Source: Lithospermum erythrorhizon
Taxonomy: Eukaryota; Streptophyta; Magnoliopsida; Boraginales; Boraginaceae
Length of the DNA: 64,000 nucleotides
NCBI GenBank assembly: GCA_019722365.1
Contig: JADFUC010001257.1
Span: 110,154 to 174,153 of the forward strand
Direction: 5' to 3'
Positions within the stretch are counted from its first letter, which is position 1. Every line of letters begins with the position of its first letter. The notes beneath the pieces were generated by a model. The model made no database searches and was not told where the DNA came from. It was given only the letters and a program-made list of their open reading frames with translations. Shown in pieces: positions 50,939-61,899 of the stretch. Both the position numbers and the translations under genes were made by a program.

Positions 50939-53144
50939 TCTACCTACCTCGCCAAAAATTTACGCCCTAAAATTTCTCAACTCTTTAACCACTTGGAAGA
51001 ACCACTTAATTCAACTCGCAAAATACACATGCCACGTAAAACAAAACAACTACACAACTTACCTTATATACGAAAAGTTGCGGGTAATGAGCTCTACGTA
51101 ATAAGTACTTTCGTGCTCGTATAGCCTCCTCAGTGCATTGATTCCTCAGCAGCTTACTTTCACCAAGTCCACCACCTTGTTTCTCGATACCTTTTCCGTG
51201 GGTCAAGAATCCTCACCGCTTTTCCTCCCGAAAGTGAGATCCTCCTCAAGTTGTGAGATTCATCCAGGAACATACTTCCTCAGCGAAGACACGTAAGACA
51301 CATTATGAGATTCTATCAATCGCGGAGGAAACTCCAAGCGATAAGCTCATTATCCCACTTTCGCCAATCTCAAATGGTCCGATCTAACGGGGACTCAACT
51401 TCCTTTCCTTCCAACCAGCCCTTACCCCTTTCTCGGAGATATCCTCAAAAACACCCGATCACCAACTTGAGAAAAACAGAGAATCCACTCGGCAGATGAC
51501 ACTGTTCTGCATCCTGCGTGTTGTTCCTGCAAGTGTTGTTGTATTAACTTGATCCTCTCCACCGACCTTTCAACTAATTCAGAACCATAAACTTTCTTCT
51601 CCTTGTTCCAACAAAGCTGAGTCCGACACTTTCTCCCGTATAATACCTCGAATGGTGCCATCACCGATACTAGCGTGAAAACTATTGATATCTGCTTGAA
51701 CTCCATCTTAAGCGCTTCGTCAGCTCAACTCCTGAAAACTTCGAACATGGCTCAGAGCATATCCTCCAAAGTACGGATCGTCTTCTTTGATTGCTGTCTG
51801 ATTTGGGGTAGGAAGATCTTCTTTCAATCATTTCGGTCCCCAACGCCTCGCCCGAAAGCCTCGAAATCTCGAAATAAACCTTGCATTCTGATCCGGAGAT
51901 AATCAACAACTGAACCCCATGCAATCTCTAATCCCCGATCAACATAAAATGCTTCTCTGGCCTCTAGTCCATCGGTCGACTTAATCGGTGAAAAGTGAAG
52001 CGGAACTTGACAATCATCACGATCGCTTTAAATTCCGTCGTTCCGCCTTGACGATCTAGGAAGTCAAATAAGAAATCCATGGTGATGTTCTCCAGCGTCC
52101 ATTCGGGGAATGGGAAGTGGGCGCAACAAACACAACGAGGGTATCTATGTTCAATCTTCCTGGCGACAAACCAAAGCGCTTTCGCCCGCAAACTCAGCCA
52201 ATCTACTTACGTCGGGGCCACCAAGAGAGCCAACCTCGAGTCGTGCATCTTAGGTGCTACACGGATGCGTATTTATAAGGGCATTATGAGCCTCATCAAA
52301 ATTTCCTTCTTCAACTCCCTCGAGAATACGACCACGAAACGACCTACCGTTCATCACCGAAATTTCATTGTAAATGCGACCGCAGTCGATCTATCTCCGC
52401 TCTTCACTTCTTAAATGATATCACGTAATTTCTCATCTTTTGTTGAAACTCCAAGATTAGTTCAAAATGCCAATTGAACCTTCACATAAGCCAACAACTC
52501 GCCCGTGATGCCCTTGAATCGACTCAATTGCTTAAATACCGCTTTTGAATTCTTCGCGCTTCCACTTTCCGACTTCAGGCATGCGCTACTACGATAGCCT
52601 TCAGGGTGATACTCGATAGTCACATCTATGTCATTGTTAAACTCCGTCTATCTCCTCTACCTCAAATTGAGGTCTCTGCCTCAGGTCCAAGTCTCTGCGT
52701 CGTGATGTTGATAAACTCCATCACATCTTGCTACTACATTTGCCTTCATACTTTTATGATCGGTGAAAATCGGCATCCCAACGCTTTCAAGTATTGCCTC
52801 CACAACTTAGACACAAAGACAATCATTGCCAACTCAAGATCGTGGGTCGGATGAATCTCTGTGGTTCTCGTGGCTGACATAAGCAATCACTCTCAGATCT
52901 TACACAACCAACCCACAGTGTGGCCAGCATCGCCCCGTATATCCATAACCTGGGATGGTAGAGCTAAAACCGGTCATTAGTCAGCTTACTTCAAGCTTTG
53001 CAGAAACGGTTCTCATGGCTTCATCCCGAATAAAGGGAATACCTTTACATAAAACCTAGTCATCGAATGCAATTAGCGAGGATCATTGATAAACCTCCTA
53101 TAATACCCGGTAAACCCAAGAAACTCCTCTCTCGGTCCTGTTTC
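50939..53144 (-). pseudogene. Tekay/Del pol: RT end, RNase H, integrase, chromodomain region
   Basis: Reverse-strand order. EEFLGFTGYYRRFI (53140-53085) is the RT/RNase H junction. RNase H traces follow (LSLCLSCGGNT near 52800). Integrase is seen as PEWTLENITMDFLFDFL (52110-52060), RLHGVQLLIISGSECK near 51910, and APFEVLYGRKCRTQLCW (51660-51600), with GDRVFLRISPRKG at 51460. The tail RLIESHNVSYVSSLRKYVPG and a degenerate EEDLTF...NKVVDLVKV stretch fit the chromodomain-bearing end. It is broken in many places. Gag, protease and most of RT are absent. Confidence 0.8.
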
Positions 53145-53371
53145 GTAGAATTGACTTCCAGTTATCGGCCTGCGCCAGGATGCCCATAATCTGAGTAGCC
53201 TCTTCCCTTGAGGCCTTGCCAAAAAAAAAGGTATATCATCATCGAATAACAACTGTGAAATGGGATCTGCGTGAGGATCTAATTTGATTCTAGCCAAAGT
53301 ACCATTCGAACATGCCTCCTATAAAAGAAATAAGCCCCTCGGTACAAATGATAAACAGATATGGCGAAAGG
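53145..53371 (-). pseudogene. LINE reverse transcriptase palm fragment
   Basis: Reverse strand, from 53371: LSPYLFIICTEGLISFI, then ISQLLFDDDIPFF where the catalytic (F/Y)ADD should be, then KASREEATQIMGILAQADNW. This is the plant LINE RT palm. On its lower side it is joined without a gap to gypsy sequence, so the single open frame at 53297-53073 is half LINE and half gypsy. Confidence 0.8.
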
Positions 53372-54163
53372 GAGACCAACTTAGGTGCTTACACAATATT
53401 TGTAAGCATCATGCTTATAAAAGGGAACTCTAGTAATTTACCCATAATTTTAATTTGTGTCTTAAAAAATAAAAATAAAATCACTCCTGACAACAAATCC
53501 CCAGGCCGACCCTTTTGCTCCCGCTACCGTGCTAAGCATACCTCTAATAAAAAGCACACCGCCCCTCCATGTTTGTTACTCTTTCCCAATTGATCATATG
53601 GCTCTTTCCTGAGGAAATGTGAAAATCTCCGTTAGAAGCAGGAAAATCCCTAAAAGCGGAAAAAATTGCTCTCCATTATACGATTTTCTGAATCTTTGTT
53701 AAGATGCAAAAATTGCTTATTAGCCTTAATTTCAAGGATAGTCCACCCTTAGATCGATCTTTCTGCTTGTTGTTTTAATACATCCGTAATCATATAGGTC
53801 TATATTTCATGATTATAAATTATGTAGTGCTCACCCTTATGAAGACAACCATTTATAGCTAATCTCAGAATAACTGAATGGAAACAAATGGATTAGTGCA
53901 ACAAACTGCTTCAGAAATTTGGAACAAAATGATTGCTATACATTGCTGAGAATATGTGGACTTTTTATTTTTTCTTTAAATTAAAAAAAAAATCTTGAAA
54001 AGACTAAAATACCCCTAATTTAAGATAGTGAAAAGACAAATATATCCCTGTTTTATGAAAACCATTAGATTAGAATTCCCACTTAAGTGTACTAATCGGA
54101 CGGTGCTAGCATGCGTAAGCATCTTGCTTAGAATACATGTGTAAGCTCCTAAGATGGGGCTCC
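53372..54163. mobile_element. TIR transposon inserted in LINE RT
   Basis: About 790 bp. Inverted ends: ggagaccaacttaggtgctt then acac on the left; reading inward from the right, ggagccccatcttaggagct then tacac. The inverted similarity extends about 50 bp (gtaagcatcatgctta against taagcaagatgctta). gcgaaagg is present on both sides (53364-53371 and 54164-54171), a likely target duplication. No transposase frame. hAT or Mutator affiliation is undecided. Confidence 0.75.
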
Positions 54164-54225
54164 GCGAAAGGATCCCGTCTGACTTAAAATGTCGCCGAGT
54201 TCCATTTCATATTTGAATAGCTCAT
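54164..54225 (-). pseudogene. Short LINE RT fragment beyond the TIR insertion
   Basis: Reverse strand agacgggatcctttcgc corresponds to the RQGDPLSP block that precedes LSPYLFII, so it is the LINE sequence displaced by the TIR element. A weak NMKWNSATF stretch lies before it. Confidence 0.5.
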
Positions 54226-54239
54226 GATTCAACATACGC

Positions 54240-54930
54240 ATAAGCGTAAATTAGAGTGCGACGGCGGACCCAGTTCACGGGTTTGGGGAGGAATCCGATC
54301 TCGGATTTCGGTTTTTTACGGACGTAATGGGAAAATCGGTCCGATTGACCCGGATTTCGGTTCGAACAGTTTCGGTTTGAGGACGACTACGAGCGTCTTT
54401 ACCTTTAGCATCATTTCTGAAGCGATATGATCCCGTTACGCCTTAGGACCCGAACCCGGCCCACTGACCAGTTCATCGATGCTCTTATTATTCAATTCGT
54501 ATAAACTCCCGTTTCTGCATAAACAACTCAACTTTAAGCTAAATAAATGGAAAATTTGGAAAATTGGTAGAAGAGAGGGAGCTCAAACCTCAGATGAATA
54601 ATTTAGAAGAGATGGATATATAGGGTTTCTCATTTGGGCTTAATTTTTGGGATGTGAAAATGCTAAATTCAAAATAAGGATTCTTAAGGCATTATATTTT
54701 TGTTTTAATTGAAATTTGATTAACCCATTTTATTTTCTGTTTTTAATTGTATTATTAAACAACGGGACCGGATCGGTTTTAGTCCAATTTTTTTATGTGA
54801 AAAATCGGATCCGGTCCGGTAGTCATGGGTTTCTTAAATAATAAACCGGATCGGGTCCGACCGGTTTTAAAATTCGAAAAAACCGGCGGATCGGACCGAA
54901 TTTGACTCTTTACCCATATCCAACCGAAGC
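54240..54930. repeat. Repeat rich in cggatcggtccgg-type motifs
   Basis: Both flanks carry many copies of ggaccggatcgg/ccgatccggtcc-like words: left around 54270-54380, right around 54765-54905, in opposing orientation, with an AT-rich centre. The ends near 54251 (ttagagtgcgac) and 54938 (gaagccctaa) could form a TIR of the TTAGGGC type. No target duplication was found. Confidence 0.4.
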
Positions 54931-55079
54931 CCTAACTATCATGATCCATTGGATGCTAAATCCTAATTGGTCATCATAGCTTGTAGAAATGACCATTCCC
55001 AGTCATAGGCCAGGCATGCCAAGCTTAATTGACAGATCCCTCGCTTTACTGCGTTTCTTGACGAGCGACTTAGTGTGTA

Positions 55080-56605
55080 TGAAATAACTCGTTCGTACCA
55101 ATATTAATGTTAATAGTATACCAGTTTCTCAGTGGAGTATTTCAAGGTGAAATTAAAAATTTCGAAGTTGAGTAGTTGAAAATACAACAAATCGATTAGG
55201 TTGGTGAAATGCATTTTGGTGGTAAATTAAGATTTGTAGTCGAATAGGGATAATATCGGTTGGGTGATAATATATAAATTTGAGGGTAGAAATAAATACA
55301 TGTTCGAGGAGTTGTATAATTAAACCGAAGAGAAATAAAAATTGCATACCAAGCCCAGGGACTTAATAGCATTCATAAATATCCCTTTGACCCCGATCCA
55401 GCTATTAAATCATCATCGTGAAAACCCACTGACCCACTTTCTTCCCATTTGGTTCGGCCCTCCCTCTTTCCCCCTACCTTGATTTTTTCTAGTTTTCTTG
55501 GTGAAATCTTGTTGAAACTAAGCTCTATAATCTTGTTCCTCATCTTTCGATTATCAAAGGTGTTTTGTGGGTTGTAGGCGTTTTGAGATGAGGTTGAGTT
55601 GAATTAAGGAGAATTGTTTCTCGAGGCTGTTTGGCTATTGTTTGAATAGTTGTTGGTTAAGTGGCATAGAATGAGTTGTTTAGGGGTTGATGTATGTTGA
55701 GTTGTACTATCGGTATTGCCTTATACTTTGGTATGAGTGTGTTGATAATACACCACTCTTGATATGAGTGTGTTATTAATATATGTGATACAAGTGTGTT
55801 ACATCTTAATACGTGATCTGATTGTGTTGTTTAAAAAGCATGTCGACGGGCATAAGTTTCTCCTGCCGAGGTTGAGGTTAGATTATATCTTCGCGTTGTG
55901 TAGAAATCCAGTTATTGATTGAGTTGATTGAGTTGTAGTGGTGGATTGAGTAGTACTAGTGTTCTTTGGCGAGATTGTGGAGTTGGATGGTCTAGTTGTT
56001 TAGTCGTGATGTTTTATCTTGTTGGTTGATAGAGTAGAGTCGTGGACTTATTTGTGTATTATTGTCATTGATTTCTTGGAAATGTATGGTTATCATTTTT
56101 TATTGTCCTTTATCGAGAATGTTTGTATTTTAGTTAGCTGAGCCTATAATTTATGCATTTTGATAATGAATTTACTAATGACTTTTATATTATAGCCTTC
56201 GTTGTATAACGTTACGTAATACCCACGAGATTAATTATTCTAATTCGCTGCGAGAGTGTGGGTTAATTTTTATTCTTGAGATAAGTATTCACTAAGCAGC
56301 GGCTTCCACCTATTCGCGTTGGGTGGCATTTCATTGTGCCCGAGGTTGACGGAGGTAGTGATTCGCGTTTTGGGCGTTAGATGCTTTGTGCCTTAGTGCA
56401 CAGGTAGCGGCGGGTGGTATCAGATGCGTCACCTTCTTATTGTTTTTATTGTACTCCGAATTTCAATGTTGTTGTTACTTCAAATTTTCAGACTGAAATG
56501 TTGTTGATATTTTGTACTCGGGAGATTATTGTATTTTGGTTGTTTGTGTGGTTAGGAAATACCACGATGGATCATGTTCTTAAAAAGCTGATTCTTTTTG
56601 AGGAA
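55080..56605 (+). mobile_element. Tekay/Del LTR, forward strand, 3'-truncated
   Basis: Starts TGAAATAACTCGTTCGTACC and follows the order of the reverse-strand LTR at 48691-50938 (block matches listed there). It stops near tcttaaaaagctgattcttt without the ...gggtc-type end and without a PBS. It lies in inverted orientation to the other Tekay sequence, so it belongs to a different copy. Confidence 0.7.
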
Positions 56606-58347
56606 AACCTTAAGGCATCGTGCTTTATTGCAATTTCTTCAAAACCATGTAACTTTGACTCCATAACAAAAATAAGATCCGGTTTATTAGTCTTCACCAA
56701 ATGGATTGAGAGAAGACGAACTTCTTGAGCATTACCCGCCCAATGATTCTAAACTAGAGCGTCGTTGCATTGACGAGGAAGCGTATCATAGTTTTGCGCC
56801 GTTAGTGAATCGGATGTAGAACAATGTCATAATCAGAGAAAGTGTATGTTTCTTAGTACCTGGTACGGATGTAGAGCTCCTAGCATAAGGGTGTGCCTTT
56901 TCTTGGAAAGAGCTTTGGGGATAGTGCCTCCAGTCACATGATTATCCATGCTATGAGGGAGCATCTGTTGCTTCCATTTATCGTTAAATCGTTGCTTTCC
57001 GATCGGGGTCATTACGCGCACGAAAGTCAAAATGAAGCAATGATTGTTCCATCCGTGTAAAATCTCTTATTTTGACTTTTTTGTCGGATCAATATCCTGG
57101 GTTGGGGAGCCCCCAATAGTAGGTAATAACGAACATAATTCGAAACCAGGCTACTTACGATCCGACTCTAGTTGGCCTTTAATGTCCCACTTTTGATGCC
57201 CTCCTCAAATTGGCCCGATAATAAAGGCTGCAAAATTATAGCCCCATCTAAATAAATCAACGTTATCTCATTAATCACCCCTAATTCCTTACAATCACCC
57301 AAATTTGAAATTGACAATTATTGGGCATTCATATCCTCTTGATGGTTGTATGTAACCGATGGAATTAAAATGTGTTTCATTAATGGTTGTGGAGATTTTT
57401 CCGCTGCCCTCGCCTCCGCCTCCAAACTGACGGCATCCACCATCTCTGTCGTCAAGGACCCCCTTACAACAGTGGGGGGCCTGTAGATTGATATCTCCTT
57501 CCCCCTTGCACTTGGGGTTGTGGTCTCCCGAGGGCTTAACTGGAGATCCCCTAGAGGGGAATAGGGCAAAGATTGTTCCTCCATAGCCAGATCATCATTC
57601 AAGCGAAAAATAACCCATATTTTTTCCACCGGAGCCTTCATCCAAAGACCATAAACAACTTCTTTTCGAGGGTCAACCGCCACTCCAAGATCGGGGCACT
57701 GTGTGATCAAATGCCCAAGAAGACCACACTTACAATAGAGTTTAGGTATGAAAGCCTTTCATAGGCTAAATACCTGCATCCCACCTCCTCTCCCACTTGA
57801 AAATTTACTAACCTCCTCAATGGGTACTCACATTGAGGGCAGCTTTTATACGAAAGAACTTTAGCCTACCTTTTGTCCTTCTGAATTCAACTTCTTTACA
57901 ACCTTGAAAGGCGACAGCTAGTATGTTTGCCACATCCCAAGTAAAATACTCCTCCTTTAACCCACGAACTTTTAACCAAAAGACACATTCATTAAAGGGA
58001 TGAAGCAGAGGATCTTCTCCCCTAACCCAGTCTTTTAGGATGAGTAATTGGTTATCACAACATCAGGGACCCGACTACATAATGCGCTTCTTATCCGTAA
58101 TGGAAGGAAGGAAAATATGCAGGATCGGCCCCTAGACACCCGTATATCCTTACAATTCCACGCCTTCGAAAGAGCAAGGAACACAACCTAGATACTTATG
58201 AATCCCTCCTTGAATGAAAGAACTTTAACATAAGCGCTTAGTTCACATTTAATGATACCCTCCGCAAGATCTTCCTCATTCAACTGAATCGGTTTCGCCT
58301 CCTCATCAGTAAGCTTATATTGAGGAGATCTCAAATAATTTTAGCAT
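56606..58347 (-). pseudogene. LINE ORF1 (DUF4283/zinc-knuckle type)
   Basis: Reverse strand. The start MDAKII (58347) is followed, over shifted frames, by LTDEEAKPIQLNEEDLAEGI and KCELSAYVKVLSFKEGF, the DUF4283 opening. Next come EEYFTWDVANILAVAFQGC and GRLKFFRIKAALNVS, then PKLYCKCGLLGHLITQCPDL, a knuckle in which the first cysteine pair is spaced by one residue instead of two. The acidic and proline-rich tail is open at 57710-57318 (130 codons). ORF1 binds LINE RNA. The endonuclease and early RT parts that should follow are missing. Confidence 0.8.
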
Positions 58348-58660
58348 CCATAGCAACAAAAATGAGAGAGCCAAAATAGAACAAAAAAATTAAAGAAACA
58401 GTAATACAGATCACAATTATAGGGATTACCCACCAATGAAGTTCAGGAATAAGATTATGAATGCATACCTCTACCATCCTCCAGTTTATATAGCCTCTCC
58501 TACAAGCCACTCCCAATCTAATCATAAATGACAACCAAATCAGATCACCAAAAATCATCCTCCAAAGCATATCTTGTGATACGCCCCTTTCAAAACCAAA
58601 ATACGCCCCATATTTTGTGTTACATACAGTATGGAAATCCATACCATATCTCACAGATTG
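58348..58660 (-). other. Probable LINE 5' UTR
   Basis: Directly upstream of the ORF1 start on the reverse strand. The open frame 58654-58331 is hydrophobic and has no known domain, and is probably incidental. Confidence 0.4.
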
Positions 58661-59570
58661 CGTAAACCGTGAATCCCAGATCTACACTTGAAGTCCAGAT
58701 TTGAGAAGAATTGATACTCAAGAAAGATTCTAGAGACGAAAGTACTCTAGAAAGATTCTAGAGAGGATCGACTTTATCATTATTTATTAAATGAAACTAA
58801 AATTATTAGTAGTTAACTTCTATTATGATTCAAAGGGATAATTAATATTAATTTCATAGAGCATTGGTGAAGAAAATTGTATCTAATATTAGTTTATAGG
58901 AGTATTAGTATATTTTTCATTATATATCTCATGAAACTATATTTTTGCCTATACTTTTGTGAGAGAAAGATATAATTTATTTAATAACGCGAAAATTCAA
59001 GAATGTAAGAACATAATTTATTCGATCTTCTTATATATTGCGTTGGGGAGACAGAGATTGTATCTAATTTAATTTAATTTTGGTACACATACTACTTAGC
59101 ATGGAATAGTTTTAGTACAATTTTTGTTTGGATTTTTTATATTGTTCTATCTTAGAATGATATATTTTGGTAATGCGCTAACCATTTTTGCATTAAAATT
59201 GATACATATGGAAGATTTAATGAACCGTAGCTATTTACTTTACTTTTCACTTTTAAATTAACAACCAAACTGTAAATTTACATTGCTTTCAATTGATTAT
59301 TTTACGTCAATATAATTTTGGACCATTTTTTTTTCTTTAATCTACGCTCAAAACGACTAAAACGTTAACTAAAAAATTGAGGGAGTAATATAACTCACGA
59401 GTTGTTCAGATTTCTTTTTTTTAAACCCACCCACTACCTCCACAAATGACCAACCTGCGACCTCTAGTCAATGTAGCCTCCCAACTACTGCAGCCATTCG
59501 ACGTTTCTGGACAAGCCTGCATTGAACAATAAACAATAACACTGGGTATGAGGACTACAATCAATATAAT
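58661..59570. other. Intergenic DNA upstream of the zinc-finger gene
   Basis: AT-rich. A Stowaway-like right terminus (gagggagtaat near 59379) has no clear left partner. No other feature is seen. Confidence 0.5.
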
Positions 59571-59577
59571 AACTCCT

Positions 59578-59594
59578 TTCACATATATACACCA
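59578..59594 (+). promoter_or_regulatory. TATA box candidate of the zinc-finger gene
   Basis: ttcacatatatacacca lies about 270 bases upstream of the ATG at 59853, in a stretch rich in C and T as in plant 5' leaders. Position and motif only. Confidence 0.4.
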
Positions 59595-59852
59595 GATTTT
59601 TTGAGTTTGCCATCAAAGTACCTCCTTAGAGGCCCCACAATTATACCCTCATAGTTCTCAAATAACTCCACAAAAGCCCATCTCCATATCCTCAAACACA
59701 TTTGCTATTTGCCTCACTACCATAGGTTCTCTCATCAATTTCATTTATTTGCCAATCGCATAACTCTAAGTAATGCATTGGTGCAATACTTTCTCTTAAT
59801 CTCCATTAGTTATCAAAGTTCCCAATGCTATTATTTGTGCAACTTCAATTCA

Positions 59853-60308
59853 ATGGAGAAAGTAGACCATAAAAAAGAAACCCATGATTTCATGAACGTC
59901 GAATCATTCTCTCAATTGCCCTTCATTCGCCCCACCCAAAACAAAGAGAAGGGAATTAGACTCTTTGGCAAAGAATTTGGCCTTAATAATAAATCAGGCA
60001 ACGAAGAGTCCAACAATGAGGAAACAAAAGACATTGACAACAATTCTAGCAACAGCAACAACAATGGAGATGAAAGTAATAGGAAGTTTGAATGCCACTA
60101 TTGTTGCCGAAACTTCCCAACATCTCAAGCTTTAGGAGGCCATCAGAATGCTCATAAACGAGAGCGCCAACACGCTAAACGTGCCCACCTTCAATCATCA
60201 ATGTTGCAAGCAGAGCTGGCCGGAGGCGGTCGGGGAGCGAGGGATTCTGAATTACCATCACTATGGCAATTCAAGACCCCTAACCCCTCTATCTCCATCC
60301 CCATTTAG
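59853..60308 (+). CDS. C2H2 zinc-finger protein, GIS/ZFP8-like, frameshifted after the finger
   Basis: Single-finger plant transcription factor resembling GIS/ZFP8/ZFP5 regulators of trichome and root-hair development. The chosen start [20 protein letters not shown] matches the family N-terminus; the longer upstream frame from 59709 is not family-like. Residues 14-46 carry FSQLPFIRP and [13 protein letters not shown]. An Asn/Glu-rich linker follows. The finger is C81-C84-H97-H101 with QALGGH at 92-97, then a basic [15 protein letters not shown] stretch. Beyond about residue 118 the family-like continuation (NYHHYG, FSYQSW) lies in the frame that ends at 60378, so one indel near 60205-60245 cuts the C-terminus. 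The open frame gives 151 residues, shorter than usual. No EAR motif is seen. It could be functional with a short tail, a pseudogene, or a sequencing error. Confidence 0.75.
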   Translation: MEKVDHKKETHDFMNVESFSQLPFIRPTQNKEKGIRLFGKEFGLNNKSGNEESNNEETKDIDNNSSNSNNNGDESNRKFECHYCCRNFPTSQALGGHQNAHKRERQHAKRAHLQSSMLQAELAGGGRGARDSELPSLWQFKTPNPSISIPI

Positions 60309-61260
60309 CTACCAATCATGGAGTCGCCAACACCACACGAACAACAACTATCTGGCTGTCTATGGAAGCAAACATTGATCACATTCAATTGAGAACTCCG
60401 CCAAGTTCAGTTCAACTATCAGAGGGATTTTGGTTTATTCTGGAGGGTACACAACCAAATAAGCAAGAAGGTACCATCTTCCATGTCTACTTCATCAATC
60501 TCACAAAACAGGTTGTTTGGTATTTAACCAAGTTCATTTGGTCACAGCTATAACTCCTATTGCAGAGAATAAGGCTTCGGATCTACGCTTCAGATGGGGT
60601 AATTTAATAATCAAACAAGTTCCACAATTTTGTACTCCAAAATTTACAGTGAATTCTAATTATTTATAATTTTGAATCCATTTTTATATTACAACTTAGT
60701 ATCATTAACATAGTTTTGTTGTGAAAATCAGTCAATTAATCGTATTATATTAGTTCTCTAAATAAAGTGTATTTTTATCTCTAGTTAATTACTAACATGA
60801 GGTAATATTATTACTATTTAAACCTTTTTTGGGTCATCGTACTTGTTTAATTAGAATTGATGACATGTAAATGTCATTTGACTCTTAATGTAAGTTCTAG
60901 CATTTTTTTTAATCGATATATAAGTCAATGAAAAGACACTCAATGTTTATATTATCACCAAATCACACCAGCAAAAATGACGCCAAACCGTGGCCCAAAC
61001 CTCCCCCAAAACCCATGAAACCAGAAGCCAAAATCGCCCCCCCTCCCCTCATATACTCATCAAATTGAAAGAACGTATGAAAGTATCACAAGTCATTTTT
61101 GATCCATTCAAATCAGAGATCATCGAATTGGTCAAGTGAGTCTAAATGAGTAGGGTTTTTTTTCTTGCGATAGTGTATATTATTTTAACATTGTTTGGGT
61201 TAATATAAATTTCTGCTTGTAAGTCTTGGAATATGAGAAAGAAATATAGCAAAATAGATG
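60309..61260. other. 3' flank of the zinc-finger gene and intergenic DNA
   Basis: 60309-60378 is the out-of-frame C-terminal piece. The rest is probable 3' UTR and AT-rich DNA. A C/A-rich patch at 60960-61060 has no recognised role. Confidence 0.45.
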
Positions 61261-61362
61261 AAACAAATTACAATGTGCTGGATGAGTAATGTCTTTTGCA
61301 TGAAAGTGAGGGACAAGAAGTAGGCGCATGAAAGGACAAAGGTGGCAAATCTAAGGCCACAT

Positions 61363-61661
61363 CTTGGTAGAACTCCAATGTGTTATTAATATGATCCCCA
61401 TTCCAATAGTTTCTTGTTAGACAGAGTGTTTGGTCCCCCAGTCGTGTAAAGTCTTTGAAATATTCATAGTCCCAACCTACAATTGTAATTCGAGTTTGGT
61501 ATTTTATTAGGGTGTCTATTTTTGTAAAACTGAAATTGAAATGAAATTTCAATATGGAAGAGCTCCATTGTGTTGTAAATAAATATGATCTCCATTCAAA
61601 TACACTAGTTTCTTGTTAGAGAGGGCGTTTGGTCCCCGAGTCGTCGTCTAAAGTCATCGAA
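61363..61661 (+). repeat. Direct duplication of a roughly 100-bp segment
   Basis: 61363-61459 and 61554-61661 share agaactccaatgtgttattaa / agagctccattgtgttgtaa, atgatccccattc, agtttcttgttaga, gtgtttggtcccccagtcgt and taaagtctttgaaat. The offset is about 190 bp. Confidence 0.7.
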
Positions 61662-61894
61662 TCTCATTCACATTGAATAAATTTGAGTTTGAAATGGAAT
61701 TTCAATTCTAAAGAATGTTAATTCCACACAATTTCATGTAATTCTAATTCCGTTAATCATTGACTAAATTATATAATTCACATTAAATTGCAATTCAATT
61801 CCGATTCAATTGAATTGAATTGGTATTAATACAATTGTTAAAATGTGGAATTGATAAGATTTTGCAATTCCAATTTCAAATGGCACCAAACCCC
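61619..61894. mobile_element. MITE-like element, gggcgtttggt ends
   Basis: Left gagggcgtttggtccc and right ggcaccaaacccc are inverted, as in Harbinger-type MITEs. The interior is packed with aattcaattcc-like words. The target duplication is not clear, and the left end is shared with the duplicated segment. Confidence 0.4.
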
Positions 61895-61899
61895 ACAAA

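Noticed and set aside
59370..59390. Stowaway terminus gagggagta
   Set aside because: No convincing inverted left end upstream; kept only as a remark in the intergenic entry.
59709..59852. N-terminal extension of the zinc-finger frame
   Set aside because: Hydrophobic, not family-like, and lies before the start that matches GIS/ZFP8 proteins; taken as 5' UTR.
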